A stretch of DNA of 64,000 nucleotides from Fibrisoma montanum (GTDB lineage: Bacteria > Bacteroidota > Bacteroidia > Cytophagales > Spirosomataceae): assembly GCF_003583365.1 (NCBI RefSeq), contig NZ_QXED01000006.1, forward strand, positions 186,001 to 250,000. The letters run 5' to 3'. Both the position numbers and the translations under genes were made by a program. The notes under the pieces are model-generated. The model searched no databases, was not told the DNA's origin, and saw nothing but the letters and a program-made list of their open reading frames with translations. Positions 25,187 through 34,037 of this stretch are shown in pieces. How positions within the stretch are numbered: position 1 is the first letter of the stretch; each line of letters starts with the position of its first letter.

Positions 25187-26112
25187 GCGGCTAACTCGCT
25201 GATGCGGTTGTTTAAGTAGGTGATAACTCCGTCCTGCTGAAACGACCGCAGGCTCTCGAAGGTAGCGTTTTCTACCCGTTGGTTGCGGCTGTATTCAACC
25301 AGGTTATGTAAAAATAAGACCCAGTTCGAGATCTTCTCAAACTCGATCGTACCGCTGTGCTGGCGGAATTCAATCGTCTTGTGGCGCAGGTAAGCCTGCA
25401 GGTTTACCTTGTAATACCGGGTGTGCATTACCCCGCAGAGGGCGTTCATCGTGCTGGCCGATTCGATTCGGCTGAGCTGACTTGCAAAACTCAGGCAGTA
25501 GCCGTTGTTGCCGGCCCGGCGGCTGATCGGCATAAAGCTATCAATTACCCGCTCAAACCGGCTGTAGTTGATCAGCAGGTTTTTCGTGTGTGAGAGGCCG
25601 ATGTGTTCGGCGTCGAAATGTACGTGCAGGCCGCAGGAGCGGTTGATGTAGGCGTTTTTTTGCTTCAGCACCCGGCAGACCGTCTGGAGTTGGTTCAACC
25701 CGTCCTGGCCTTCCAAAATCGGGCTGACCAGTTCGAAGGTGTTGTTGCCGTTCAAACTACCGTCGGTTACGATTTTCCAGTGGGCGCGGGTGGTGTGGTT
25801 GTAGCCTTCTACCGCTACGTCGATGCCTGCCTCGCGCAGGGCGCTGGCCAGCGTGTGCTTTTCTACGTTGTACGCTTCAATCTCGATACCAAAGCGCCGG
25901 TTGAAGGCTACGAATGCAAAGCCCTGGGGGGCCTGATTCTGGCGGCTCCGCACCTGCTCGGGCCAGTATTTAGCAAAGACGTTCTGAACAAATCCGTAGT
26001 TGCCTCCGGTCAGGTCGGTTACCTGCCGCCGGGTGAGGCCCAGGGCTAATAATTGCCGGATTTTTTCGGTCTTGGTTAGGTTCGGGTTGGTTAAAATCGC
26101 TTGCGTATTCAT
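25183..26112 (-). CDS. Amidoligase-family enzyme (COOH-NH2 ligase)
   Basis: The N-terminal 50 residues look like a small helix-turn-helix (KIRQLLALGLTRRQVTDLTG). From about residue 70 the protein shows the glutamine-synthetase-like amidoligase fold: FGIEIEAYN, then DGSLNG, FELVSPIL, CGLHVHFDA and TIEFRQHSGTIEF, whose acidic and His residues would bind Mg-ATP. Members of Amidoligase_2 are predicted to ligate carboxyl and amine groups on peptides or surface molecules and are frequent in phages. It is coupled to the downstream 76-residue gene. The substrate is unknown. Confidence 0.85.
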   Translation of the reverse strand: MNTQAILTNPNLTKTEKIRQLLALGLTRRQVTDLTGGNYGFVQNVFAKYWPEQVRSRQNQAPQGFAFVAFNRRFGIEIEAYNVEKHTLASALREAGIDVAVEGYNHTTRAHWKIVTDGSLNGNNTFELVSPILEGQDGLNQLQTVCRVLKQKNAYINRSCGLHVHFDAEHIGLSHTKNLLINYSRFERVIDSFMPISRRAGNNGYCLSFASQLSRIESASTMNALCGVMHTRYYKVNLQAYLRHKTIEFRQHSGTIEFEKISNWVLFLHNLVEYSRNQRVENATFESLRSFQQDGVITYLNNRISELAA

Positions 26113-26270
26113 CTGACTATCTGCGTGTTATTGTTGAAACAAAGCACGCACTTCAGTGCCCGACATGCAAGTGACACTACGCAGATTCCACGCACAGTCC
26201 ATGCATCCACTGGACGTGTCCAATGCCCAAAAAAATCTTCGATTTTCTTAAAAAAAAGTCGCCTAAATGC

Positions 26271-26316
26271 TTGTTAAGTCAGTTAACAATACTACCTTTG
26301 TTAAGTCACTTAACAA
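26271..26316 (+). promoter_or_regulatory. Promoter bracketed by tandem palindromic operators
   Basis: Two near-identical 19-bp palindromes, TTGTTAAGTCAGTTAACAA (26271-26289) and TTGTTAAGTCACTTAACAA (26298-26316), flank and overlap TACCTTTG (26293-26300), a match to TANNTTTG. A TTG at 26271 gives -33 spacing of 19. A-tracts lie just upstream. Occupation of both sites would block transcription of the following small operon. Confidence 0.75.
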
Positions 26317-26328
26317 TCACAAGACGAC

Positions 26329-26499
26329 ATGAATGAAGGGTTTATTAAACGAATTAAGGCCGCCATTGCCGCCACCAAAAAAGAGTTAGCCGATAAAAAG
26401 GCTGGTCAGCCCGACAGCGAATTGACCGAAGAACAGGAAAACGAGCTGTTGGAACAACTAGGGAAGCTGATCTCGCTTCTCCAACAATTTGAAGAATAA
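26329..26499 (+). CDS. Small hypothetical protein (56 residues)
   Basis: A short gene starts at ATG 26329, 13 bases after the second operator palindrome. The product is Lys/Ala-rich then acidic (KRIKAAIAATKKELADKK, LTEEQENELLEQLGKL), predicted as two helices able to form a hairpin or coiled coil. It is followed by the 88-residue DNA-binding-like gene and a shared terminator. It may be a phage regulator accessory or antitoxin-like protein; no family is recognised. Confidence 0.6.
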   Translation: MNEGFIKRIKAAIAATKKELADKKAGQPDSELTEEQENELLEQLGKLISLLQQFEE

Positions 26500-26568
26500 G
26501 GGAACGGGGCCAACAGGCCCCCAACCCTTCTCTTATATAACACTTACAATCACTCTCTGACTTGAGCC

Positions 26569-26835
26569 ATGGAAATTCAATTAAACAAAACCGAACAACT
26601 CCTGACCGACAACCGGGCGTTGATCAACGAAGCCCGCTCGTTTCTGGAAGCGAACGGCAAACGCTACGACTTATCCGAATGGGTAACGTTGAAGGAGTAC
26701 GCTAAACGGCACAACCTCGAAACGATTAGCGTCGTCTCCAACTGGATCAATCGCGGTCGCATTCCGGCCGAGGATATAATTGAGGTAGAAGAACTGAACG
26801 GCCTGAAACTCATCCGGGATAAGGTCTATCAGTAA
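26569..26835 (+). CDS. Small helix-turn-helix-like phage protein
   Basis: The 88-residue protein has an N-terminal helix and then WVTLKEYAKRHNLETISVVSNWINRGRIP, which reads as a winged helix-turn-helix of the excisionase/MerR-like type, ending with a beta wing (EVEELNGLKLIRDKVY). It could bind the tandem palindromes upstream or act in excision. It is co-transcribed with the 56-residue gene and followed by a strong terminator. Confidence 0.65.
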   Translation: MEIQLNKTEQLLTDNRALINEARSFLEANGKRYDLSEWVTLKEYAKRHNLETISVVSNWINRGRIPAEDIIEVEELNGLKLIRDKVYQ

Positions 26836-26865
26836 CCTTCGACACTCGAAACGTCTTGTCTAATT

Positions 26866-26899
26866 AAAAAAGCCTGGCTGATCTTCGGCCAGGCTTTTT
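26866..26899 (+). terminator. Intrinsic terminator
   Basis: AAAAAGCCTGGC pairs with GCCAGGCTTTTT around a short loop, ending in five T. It closes the rightward two-gene operon and, with its A-rich left arm, could also stop leftward transcripts from the tail operon. Confidence 0.8.
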
Positions 26900-26928
26900 A
26901 CTGTATTGGGGGTATCTGAAGATCTAAT

Positions 26929-27036
26929 TTATTCGTAGTTGTCCTTATAGATCTTCTCCAGCTTTTCATCGCCAGGAAAAAGAAGAAGCAGAAAGGCAAC
27001 GAAACAGCCTTTACAATAACGAATAAGTGATTTCAT
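26929..27036 (-). CDS. 35-residue membrane peptide
   Basis: ATG at 27034-27036 overlaps the stop of the upstream lipoprotein gene (ATGA), the same coupling used by other gene pairs in this prophage. The peptide has one hydrophobic segment (CFVAFLLLLFPG) and a charged tail (DEKLEKIYKDNYE). Coupling to a lipoprotein gene suggests a membrane partner or a small exclusion protein; this is inference. Confidence 0.5.
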   Translation of the reverse strand: MKSLIRYCKGCFVAFLLLLFPGDEKLEKIYKDNYE

Positions 27037-27653
27037 TTTTTCTTTTTGGCGATTTGCTTGGGTGTAGGCACCGCTTTCGGAGTCGCAGTAAACGGAGTGG
27101 CGAATAACATCCCAGCCCCTTTGGTAAAAGCCCTGCCGAAATCAGCCATTGGGTACCAGTCGTCCGTCACCATATCCGATTCGTTTGTACTAACCTTGTT
27201 GATGCGCAGCACGCCAATCCGTTGCTGTTGCAAAAGCCGGGCGGTCGGCGCATCGATGCGGGCGGAAGCCAGGAGCGGGCCCTGCCGCGTATGATAGCCT
27301 TTCACCAAAAGAAGATCCACAATTTTATCTTCGTCGGCTGACTTACGGCCGTATAATTTTAGCTGCAGCAAGGCATCTTCGGGAACATCATAGCCCCGGT
27401 CAGGATGAATCCGAGCGTAGAACAAGGTTGTATCAACAGCTGTAATTTTCAAAAACAAATAGTGGTTTTGATTCAAGGACTTGACCGGCGTTGACGAAAG
27501 GGCCGACATCACCAGCGAAAAATCAGATTCGCCGACCGTCATCATTCGGCTACGCTCACCGGTAAAAGGGTCTTTGTGGGTGTACACTCGAGGTTGGAGC
27601 AAACAACCGATCAATGATGTGGAAATAAGCAGTAGAACTATAAGTTGTTTCAT
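27033..27653 (-). CDS. Prophage lipoprotein of unknown function
   Basis: The start at 27651-27653 gives a lipoprotein signal with lipobox LIGC (Cys17). The mature part has beta-rich repeats (YLFLKITAVDTTLFYARI, LLQLKLYGRKSADEDKIVDLLL) and a Lys-rich C-terminus (PKQIAKKKK). No enzyme motif is present. It is the last full gene of the leftward tail region, a position where lysogenic-conversion or superinfection-exclusion lipoproteins are often found. Confidence 0.7.
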   Translation of the reverse strand: MKQLIVLLLISTSLIGCLLQPRVYTHKDPFTGERSRMMTVGESDFSLVMSALSSTPVKSLNQNHYLFLKITAVDTTLFYARIHPDRGYDVPEDALLQLKLYGRKSADEDKIVDLLLVKGYHTRQGPLLASARIDAPTARLLQQQRIGVLRINKVSTNESDMVTDDWYPMADFGRAFTKGAGMLFATPFTATPKAVPTPKQIAKKKK

Positions 27654-27770
27654 ACAGGATTTGGTTAAGCCCGAAACTAACCAAATCCTGTATGTATACA
27701 TATACGTTACCAATCGGTAACATCGAAAATTAACTAATAGGTTAATTTCTAAAGCTTAGTCGCAGCCTGG

Positions 27771-30700
27771 TCACAGCTTGGTCGTGGTACGAATTTGCTG
27801 GATTCGGTTTGCCTCCTGCTCAAACAACCGGTAATTCTGTACAATCGGCCGTTCGGCATACTCACGCATCACCTCGCGGGTTTGCTGCAACTCCCGAACG
27901 ATAGCCAGGCCCATTTCGGCACTGAAACCAACCGACTCCGCCCTGTTTTGGGCCAGGCTGCCGCCCGTCAGGCCCGTGCCCACCACCTGATTTAACGCCG
28001 AGAAATTACCCGTCTGCTGGGCCACGTCCATCATCCTGGCCAGGTCAGCTACCACCGGGTTCTGGAGGGCCTTGTTGCTAATAATGAACTCCCGGCCGGC
28101 TTCCCCGGCGAGGTACCGCCGTTTGCCCATCGAAAACATCGTGGGTTCGTCCACAAAGCCCGACGGCCCGTCACCCAAACCCGTAAATCCGCCAGCTGCG
28201 AAGGCCGGTGTTGACGGACTCAGGGCCAGTACCTTTGCCGTTTGAATCGCGGCCATCCCTACGGCTCCGGCAATCTGGAAGCCTTTCATAATTTTGGCCG
28301 CGATGCCTACCCCCGGAAATATACCTTCGAAGGCTGACAACGCGCCGGCACCGGCATTAATGGCCGAAATTTGCTTTTGCAGGTTCATAGCGATTTCGGC
28401 AATGGCGTAGGCCCGCTGGGCTAAAAAAGCCGCTTTCTGCAGAACGGTTGATTCTTTGAGGAATTTTTTATGGCCTGCCAGCGTCTCCGTCCAGTTGTTG
28501 ACCATCACCCCGTAGAGGTCAGTGACAAACTGCTTTTGCTGATCATGATTTTCTTTATCCCGTTTCTTTTTGTCTTTAGCTTTCTCATCGGCATCCTCAA
28601 TTTCGGCTTTCTTGATGGCCATCCGGGCCTTAGCCTGTTGCCGCTCGTTGTCGGTTAGGGCCTGGTCCAGATCCATCATTTGCTCATTATAGGTTTTGGT
28701 CGCCTTTGTGATCAGCTCTTTGTTATCAAAGAACATGGCACCGAACGATTGGTACCAGCCTTCATAAAGGGTCTGCTTCGCCCGTAAAAACGTCTGTTCT
28801 TCAATGATTTCTTGCTTCTTTGCCTCTTCTTTGGTCAGATTACCGGCCTCCAGCTCGTCCGTTATAGCCTGCAAACGAATTTTCTTTTCCGACTCCAGAT
28901 CCTCAATGGCCAGCTTAAGAAGTTGCTCAGACTCCAGCGCCTGCATTTCCTGCTCTTTCTGAAAATACTTCTTGCGGACGCCGGCCAGGTCGGCCTCAAG
29001 CAGTTCCTCAATCGAGCGTTTACGTTTCCACTTAAGATTGGCGGAGGCAGCCGACTGGTCCACTTCCTGTTTGGCCACATCCGCTTTGAAGCGAAGCATA
29101 GCCAGCTCCCGCTCTTTCTCGTCGGCAATGGCCCGAATCTGGTCTTCCCGGATGGCGTTCTGAGTGTCTTGATTAGCTTTTTTTCGTTTGAGTTTTTCTT
29201 CATTGCTCAATCCTCCACCCCCACCTCCAGTTGCTGTAGCCGTTTTACTACCGCCAAGCTGCTCTTTTAGCCCGTTAATAGTATTCAGGGCATTCTGGGC
29301 GGTGGCAATCTGCTCGCTGAACTGCTCGTCGATCACCCGGGTATTCTCTCCCATCTGCTGAGCCAGTATAGCCGAGAAACTGGCCGAATTCCCACCGGCC
29401 TTGAGCATGGCCATCATCTTATCCCACAGCGTAGGATTCTGAATCATCTGGGTTTTGAGCAGTTCCTTCTCAATGATGAGTCGCTGCAGTTTTAGCCGGG
29501 CCATGCGGGCCTCGGCATTAATCTGCATCTCGAGCTTTTCTTTCTGCTCGTCGGTCAACTGATTGTAGTTGGCGAGTTGTCCGTTCAGTTTCTTATACGT
29601 CCCCTCCATCTGAGCGGTGGCCGTATTGAACTTCTCCGACAGTTTGGCCCGGTCCCGCTCCAGGCGAATAGCTGCGGCTGTATTATCCGAGTACAACTTG
29701 ACGGCCGCTACCAGGCCCATGACGGCCGTAACCACCAAACCCACCGGATTCATGCGGAGTACGGCGTTCCAGGCGGAGGTAGCCGCCGTGGCCAGTGTGA
29801 TGCGGCCCGTGGCTAAGCCCACCGCTACCGACCAGGCTCCCTGCGCGGCCGTCTGAATGACTAGCCAACGATACCCGAGTTCATACGCAGCTTTATTCAG
29901 CAGGACGGCCGTTGTGTTCGCTGCAGCTGAAACCGTAGCCCGGATAAAGTTGGCGTTTAGTACAACTAATGCGTAGGCAAGCGAACCAATGGCTACTGAG
30001 TTCTCTTTAGTCCACTGCCAGGCGCGGCCCGTGGATAACCCACTTGTCAACAGTTTGAGTAACGTTGTCCCCGCACTAACGACGGCAGAAAACGCTGGTT
30101 CTACCTTAGAAAAAAGGGCTACCGCCAATCCGCTTGCGGTAGCGGAAAGTTGCGCTAGTTGGTAATCAAGGGTTGCGTTGTTCTTAGCCGCCTGGCCAAA
30201 AGCTTCCTGAGTCCCTGTGACTTTTTTGGTCAGTTCAGTAATTTCCTTCCGGTGCCCAATGATGTGCTGAGCCGCCACCAGGTTTTCTTTGCCGAACAGC
30301 TTGGTCATCTCGGCCGTGCTGAGGTTTTTCTTACCCAGGTTCTCCAGGGCCGTTTCCAGTCCCACCACCTTCGGATTCGTTTCGTTAGCGCCTGATCCCA
30401 GCGTCAATAGCACGTTCCGCAGCCCGGTACCGGCTTCTCCCCCTTTCAGGGCGATTGTCGACATCGACTGCAGGATGGCGTTGGTCTGCTCAAAGCTGAG
30501 GCCCTGTGCCGCAGCTACGGTACCGGAATTTTTCAGGGCCGCCCCCATCTGGTTGATTTCGGCACTCCCCTCTTTGGCGCCAGCCGCGATGACGTTGATG
30601 AAGCGATTAGCCTGATCAGCACTCTCGCCAAACTGGTTCAGCGATTCGGCCGTCACCGACGTAGCTTCCGCCAGATCGATTTTACCGGCCTGGCTGAGGG

Positions 30701-31268
30701 TAATCGCGGCCAGAGTCGTTTCGGCCAGCAACTCCTTCTGGGCCAGCAGTTCGGGCTTCGCCGACCCCATGAGCTTATAGGCCTCCAGCATTTCGGCGGC
30801 CGATTTGCCCAGGCCCGGACCCATCTGCTGGGCCTGCTGGTTGAGATACGCCAGATCCGCTCCGGTCAGGCCCGTCACGGCCGACAGTTCCTGGCTGGCG
30901 GAGTTGAACTCGCGGTACGCATTCACGACAGCCGGCCCCAGGCTGGCGATCTTCTCCAGCGTTGAGGTGATGATGTTGCCACCCACGATACCCGCCGTCA
31001 GGTTGGCAAATGAGAACTGCTGCTTGAAGCGACCCCAGGCCGTGGTCGTTTCATTGACCCGGCCGGCCATCTGGCGCTGGGCCTCCAGCAATTTCTGGTA
31101 TTCAGCCAGCTTGGCCCGGTAGAGTTCCGGATTGTCTTCCTCGCGGAGTTTTTTGAATTCGATACGCGCCAGTACGACCGCCCGTTCGACTTCCTTCAGG
31201 CTGGTTTTGGCCTGTTGGCCATTGATCACGAGGTCGATGACCGCGCGATCCTGTTGGGTTTTTGCCAT
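27771..31268 (-). CDS. Phage tail tape measure protein
   Basis: The 1165-residue protein has the TP901-type tape-measure core (FNSASQELSAVTGLTGADLAYL, EATSVTAESLNQFGESADQANRFINVIAAGAKEG, GLSFEQTNAILQSMSTIALKGGEAGTGLRNVL). Long coiled coils follow (about 700-960), with hydrophobic segments (about 430-560 and 1010-1070) that could form the DNA channel. It sets tail length and is injected with DNA. ATG 31266-31268 was chosen because the conserved region begins directly after it. Gene length predicts a tail of roughly 170 nm at 1.5 angstroms per residue, a standard rule. It is far from the putative tail-tube gene. Confidence 0.92.
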   Translation of the reverse strand: MAKTQQDRAVIDLVINGQQAKTSLKEVERAVVLARIEFKKLREEDNPELYRAKLAEYQKLLEAQRQMAGRVNETTTAWGRFKQQFSFANLTAGIVGGNIITSTLEKIASLGPAVVNAYREFNSASQELSAVTGLTGADLAYLNQQAQQMGPGLGKSAAEMLEAYKLMGSAKPELLAQKELLAETTLAAITLSQAGKIDLAEATSVTAESLNQFGESADQANRFINVIAAGAKEGSAEINQMGAALKNSGTVAAAQGLSFEQTNAILQSMSTIALKGGEAGTGLRNVLLTLGSGANETNPKVVGLETALENLGKKNLSTAEMTKLFGKENLVAAQHIIGHRKEITELTKKVTGTQEAFGQAAKNNATLDYQLAQLSATASGLAVALFSKVEPAFSAVVSAGTTLLKLLTSGLSTGRAWQWTKENSVAIGSLAYALVVLNANFIRATVSAAANTTAVLLNKAAYELGYRWLVIQTAAQGAWSVAVGLATGRITLATAATSAWNAVLRMNPVGLVVTAVMGLVAAVKLYSDNTAAAIRLERDRAKLSEKFNTATAQMEGTYKKLNGQLANYNQLTDEQKEKLEMQINAEARMARLKLQRLIIEKELLKTQMIQNPTLWDKMMAMLKAGGNSASFSAILAQQMGENTRVIDEQFSEQIATAQNALNTINGLKEQLGGSKTATATGGGGGGLSNEEKLKRKKANQDTQNAIREDQIRAIADEKERELAMLRFKADVAKQEVDQSAASANLKWKRKRSIEELLEADLAGVRKKYFQKEQEMQALESEQLLKLAIEDLESEKKIRLQAITDELEAGNLTKEEAKKQEIIEEQTFLRAKQTLYEGWYQSFGAMFFDNKELITKATKTYNEQMMDLDQALTDNERQQAKARMAIKKAEIEDADEKAKDKKKRDKENHDQQKQFVTDLYGVMVNNWTETLAGHKKFLKESTVLQKAAFLAQRAYAIAEIAMNLQKQISAINAGAGALSAFEGIFPGVGIAAKIMKGFQIAGAVGMAAIQTAKVLALSPSTPAFAAGGFTGLGDGPSGFVDEPTMFSMGKRRYLAGEAGREFIISNKALQNPVVADLARMMDVAQQTGNFSALNQVVGTGLTGGSLAQNRAESVGFSAEMGLAIVRELQQTREVMREYAERPIVQNYRLFEQEANRIQQIRTTTKL

Positions 31269-31331
31269 GGTGATTGCTCTGTTGAGCAATCGGCCGGAAA
31301 ACGGCCAGGCCTCTGCTTAAAGTGGTAAGGA

Positions 31332-31862
31332 TTACACCCGAACGGTGACCGAATCAGTCAGGACCTGTTCGAGGGCATCCAGGGTAACATTGACGTAGTA
31401 TTTACTGAGCAATTCGCGCAGGCGGTAGGTTTCGTAGCCTTTGCGCCGGCTATACCAGCGTTTGGGCCTGCGCTGGGTGGGCTCGCCATTGGCACGCACC
31501 CTACGGTATTTTGATTCAGCGTAGTCGATGCCGTTGCCTACGCCCATGTCGACAAAGCGGCCGTAGAGCAGAAAGCTGATGCGCAGGCCACTGATGCCCC
31601 CGCCTTTTTCTGCATACACCCGGCTCTGCCAGTCGCTCCGCAGGCGCATCGTGCGGCCGTAGCTGTTATTCGACGACTTGGCGTATTTGCCCCTGGCGTC
31701 GCGGAACCTGTTGCGGTACTTACGCTGCACGGACCGGTACACCTTATCGTCGAGCTCACCCTGCCAGCGCTGGATGGCGATGTCGTTCCAGGCCAGAATC
31801 AACCCTTTCAGGTTTATCTTTTCGTTTATGCTCAGCTCCTGATAACTAACCGGTTTCGCCAT
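31332..31862 (-). CDS. Phage tail-associated hypothetical protein
   Basis: The 176-residue basic protein is rich in Arg and Tyr (YRSVQRKYRNRFRDARGKYAKSS, RRPKRWYSRRKGYETYRLREL) with a central FLLYGRFVDMGVGNG. It lies between the tape measure and a large tail protein with gaps of 63 and 2 bases. That position and the charge suggest a tail-tip or completion protein. No named family is assigned. Confidence 0.65.
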   Translation of the reverse strand: MAKPVSYQELSINEKINLKGLILAWNDIAIQRWQGELDDKVYRSVQRKYRNRFRDARGKYAKSSNNSYGRTMRLRSDWQSRVYAEKGGGISGLRISFLLYGRFVDMGVGNGIDYAESKYRRVRANGEPTQRRPKRWYSRRKGYETYRLRELLSKYYVNVTLDALEQVLTDSVTVRV

Positions 31863-31864
31863 GG

Positions 31865-33952
31865 TTACACGATTACGTTATAGTCGTCCCCGGGATCGAG
31901 CTGCACGAACCCTTTGTACTGATCGATAATCCGCTTGGTGGAGTCGTACTCCCGTTTTTCGGTCACAAACGGCGTGGGTAGGACCATCGATGAGCCGTTG
32001 CAGACAACCGTCGTCAGGTAATCGAACTGCTGGCCGGCCCGTGGATCGGAGCCGTAGCCAAACGGACCGAGCCGGGCATCGTAGCGATAGTCTTTCCGCT
32101 GCCGCAGCGTAACGGCCAACCCCTGGGTAATGTAGGGCTGGGTTTTCTGCGCATTGGCCCAGAACGACAGCGTCACTGTCGTTTCGATATGATAGGCCGG
32201 CACGCCTGCCGGCGGGTCGGTAACACTCTTGTGAGTAACCGCCATCGACACCCACACCAGCGGCAAATCAGCCTCGGCCGATAGCTCCAGGCCTGAAGGC
32301 AGGGTCAGACACTCCAGACGCACCCGCACGCGCCCCTCACTACCGGGCGACTCGGCCGACAGTTTGGTTACCAGATACGACCGCCGGATCTGGTCCTTTA
32401 AGGTCAGACCCACCGGCTCGTGCAGCTTTAGCTGGGCCAGTACGGCCACCGGCAGCAGGAGCGGCTGTGTGATCGGCTGGGCCTGGTCCCGAAAATGGTA
32501 GTAATCGCGCAGGCCCGACCGCCACAAGCCTGACCGGCCGCCCAGGCTCGTACTCTGTTTGCCGATCGGTTCCTGCTTGCCATTCCGGATATCGGGTGTT
32601 CCCAGGGGATAGGCATTGCCTTTAGTGTCGACACTCATGCCCCGGTAGCTGATCAACTTGAGGCCAATGTTGTTTTTACGTTTACCTTCCTGGTCGAGGT
32701 ACCGCTCCGAAGCCTGGTACGCCCCGTCGACGGTGTTGCCCGCTTGTTTGACCGTCGGAACAATCCAGTGCCCACCGGCCTGGGCAGCATTCACGATGGG
32801 TGAGGCCTCCAGGATGGCCTGCGTCGTACCACAACGCAGCTGCAGCTCGTCCAGCCCTTTGCCGATCACAAACGGGGCAGGCCGTACTACGTTGCCCTTC
32901 GCGTCTTTATAGAGCTCATCCTGCTCGTCGATAAAATCAATCACCCGAAAACCCCGGTCGAGTGCCTTATCGACGCTATACCGACCGGTTTGGTAGGCCG
33001 TCAGGTCCTGCACGGTACCGGACTGCACGGTTTTTTTAAACTGGACGATGGTGCAAATCCGCGTGTTGGCATTGAACGTTATGGCCAGGCCGTAGCGGCC
33101 CTTGATCGCTTTCAGAAAATCAGACACCGACATATCGGGCAGGTGCATGCCGGCCGTGACGGTATGGCCCAGCGGAGCCGTGATGCTCCGCTTCACCTCC
33201 ATAGCCGTCATGCCCGTCACCGTCAGCATCTGCACCTCGGGGTCACTCAGGAAGTTTCCTTCGATCCGGTAACCGGCCAGGTTCATGATCCGCTCCAGTA
33301 CCCAGGAGAGGTAAAACTGGGGGCAGATGGGATAGCCGGTTACTGTAGACGAGTCGGTTAAAAACTGGCCATTAAACGCATTGACATACACCTGACGGAC
33401 AAAGCCGGGTACCTTGCGGGTATTCTCGTACTCGTTGGTGATATCGGCTTCGAAGAAGGAGTCGTTGCGGATGGGAAAAAACACGCAGGGAAAAAGGCCT
33501 GGCTTCAGCTGAGCCAGTTCGTACATCCGCTGTCTGAGCGTTTTCAGGGACAGCTGGCCGCCCGGCTGAATGCCATCGCCCAGATGAATCCGGTCCGGCA
33601 GGGCCTCCAGCAGGCTGAGGTTACGCAGTTTGTCGTAGGCTTCCGAGGAGTCTATTTTCAGGAATCCGTCGCCCTTATCGTCAACAATCCGGTAGCTGAG
33701 CAGGCACCGACGATACAAGACCCCCTCCAGATTGACCGTAACCGGCAACTCCATCTCCGGATGGGTGGAGTCGGGACGAAACTGAAGCTGCAGAAACCGC
33801 AGATTGCTTTCGTTTAACGGGAATTTGATCGGGTAGCTGAACTCACCCGGCAATTCGTCATCGGCCGTCCAGGCGCATACCTGCTCGGTCACCAGCGCCT
33901 GGCCGGGGACTAGTTCCAGGGTAAGCCCAAGGACGTTGGTGATGGCAATCAT
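31865..33952 (-). CDS. Phage tail-tip/baseplate-like protein
   Basis: This 695-residue beta-rich protein has no signal peptide. The N-terminus reads MIAITNVLGLTLELVPGQALVTE, followed by an early domain (FSYPIKFPLNESNLRFL) and a C-terminal part with repeated short strands. It lies next to the tape measure and upstream of the fibre-cluster end, as distal-tail or hub proteins do. The ATG at 33950-33952 is preferred to a GTG eight codons upstream. Homology beyond Bacteroidota prophages is not evident by eye. Confidence 0.6.
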   Translation of the reverse strand: MIAITNVLGLTLELVPGQALVTEQVCAWTADDELPGEFSYPIKFPLNESNLRFLQLQFRPDSTHPEMELPVTVNLEGVLYRRCLLSYRIVDDKGDGFLKIDSSEAYDKLRNLSLLEALPDRIHLGDGIQPGGQLSLKTLRQRMYELAQLKPGLFPCVFFPIRNDSFFEADITNEYENTRKVPGFVRQVYVNAFNGQFLTDSSTVTGYPICPQFYLSWVLERIMNLAGYRIEGNFLSDPEVQMLTVTGMTAMEVKRSITAPLGHTVTAGMHLPDMSVSDFLKAIKGRYGLAITFNANTRICTIVQFKKTVQSGTVQDLTAYQTGRYSVDKALDRGFRVIDFIDEQDELYKDAKGNVVRPAPFVIGKGLDELQLRCGTTQAILEASPIVNAAQAGGHWIVPTVKQAGNTVDGAYQASERYLDQEGKRKNNIGLKLISYRGMSVDTKGNAYPLGTPDIRNGKQEPIGKQSTSLGGRSGLWRSGLRDYYHFRDQAQPITQPLLLPVAVLAQLKLHEPVGLTLKDQIRRSYLVTKLSAESPGSEGRVRVRLECLTLPSGLELSAEADLPLVWVSMAVTHKSVTDPPAGVPAYHIETTVTLSFWANAQKTQPYITQGLAVTLRQRKDYRYDARLGPFGYGSDPRAGQQFDYLTTVVCNGSSMVLPTPFVTEKREYDSTKRIIDQYKGFVQLDPGDDYNVIV

Positions 33953-33972
33953 AAACTGGTAAAAGTTAGTTA

Positions 33973-34002
33973 TCACCTACTGACACCGGTGTCGGTAGGT
34001 GA
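33973..34002. repeat. 30-base near-perfect palindrome
   Basis: TCACCTACTGACACC is followed directly by its inverse with one mismatch. It sits between the end of the beta-helix gene and the start of the 695-residue tail gene. With no loop it suits a dimeric DNA-binding protein or an extruded cruciform better than a terminator. Confidence 0.5.
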
Positions 34003-34037
34003 CTAGTGGTTAAAGGGAAGCAAATGGCACCTAACCA

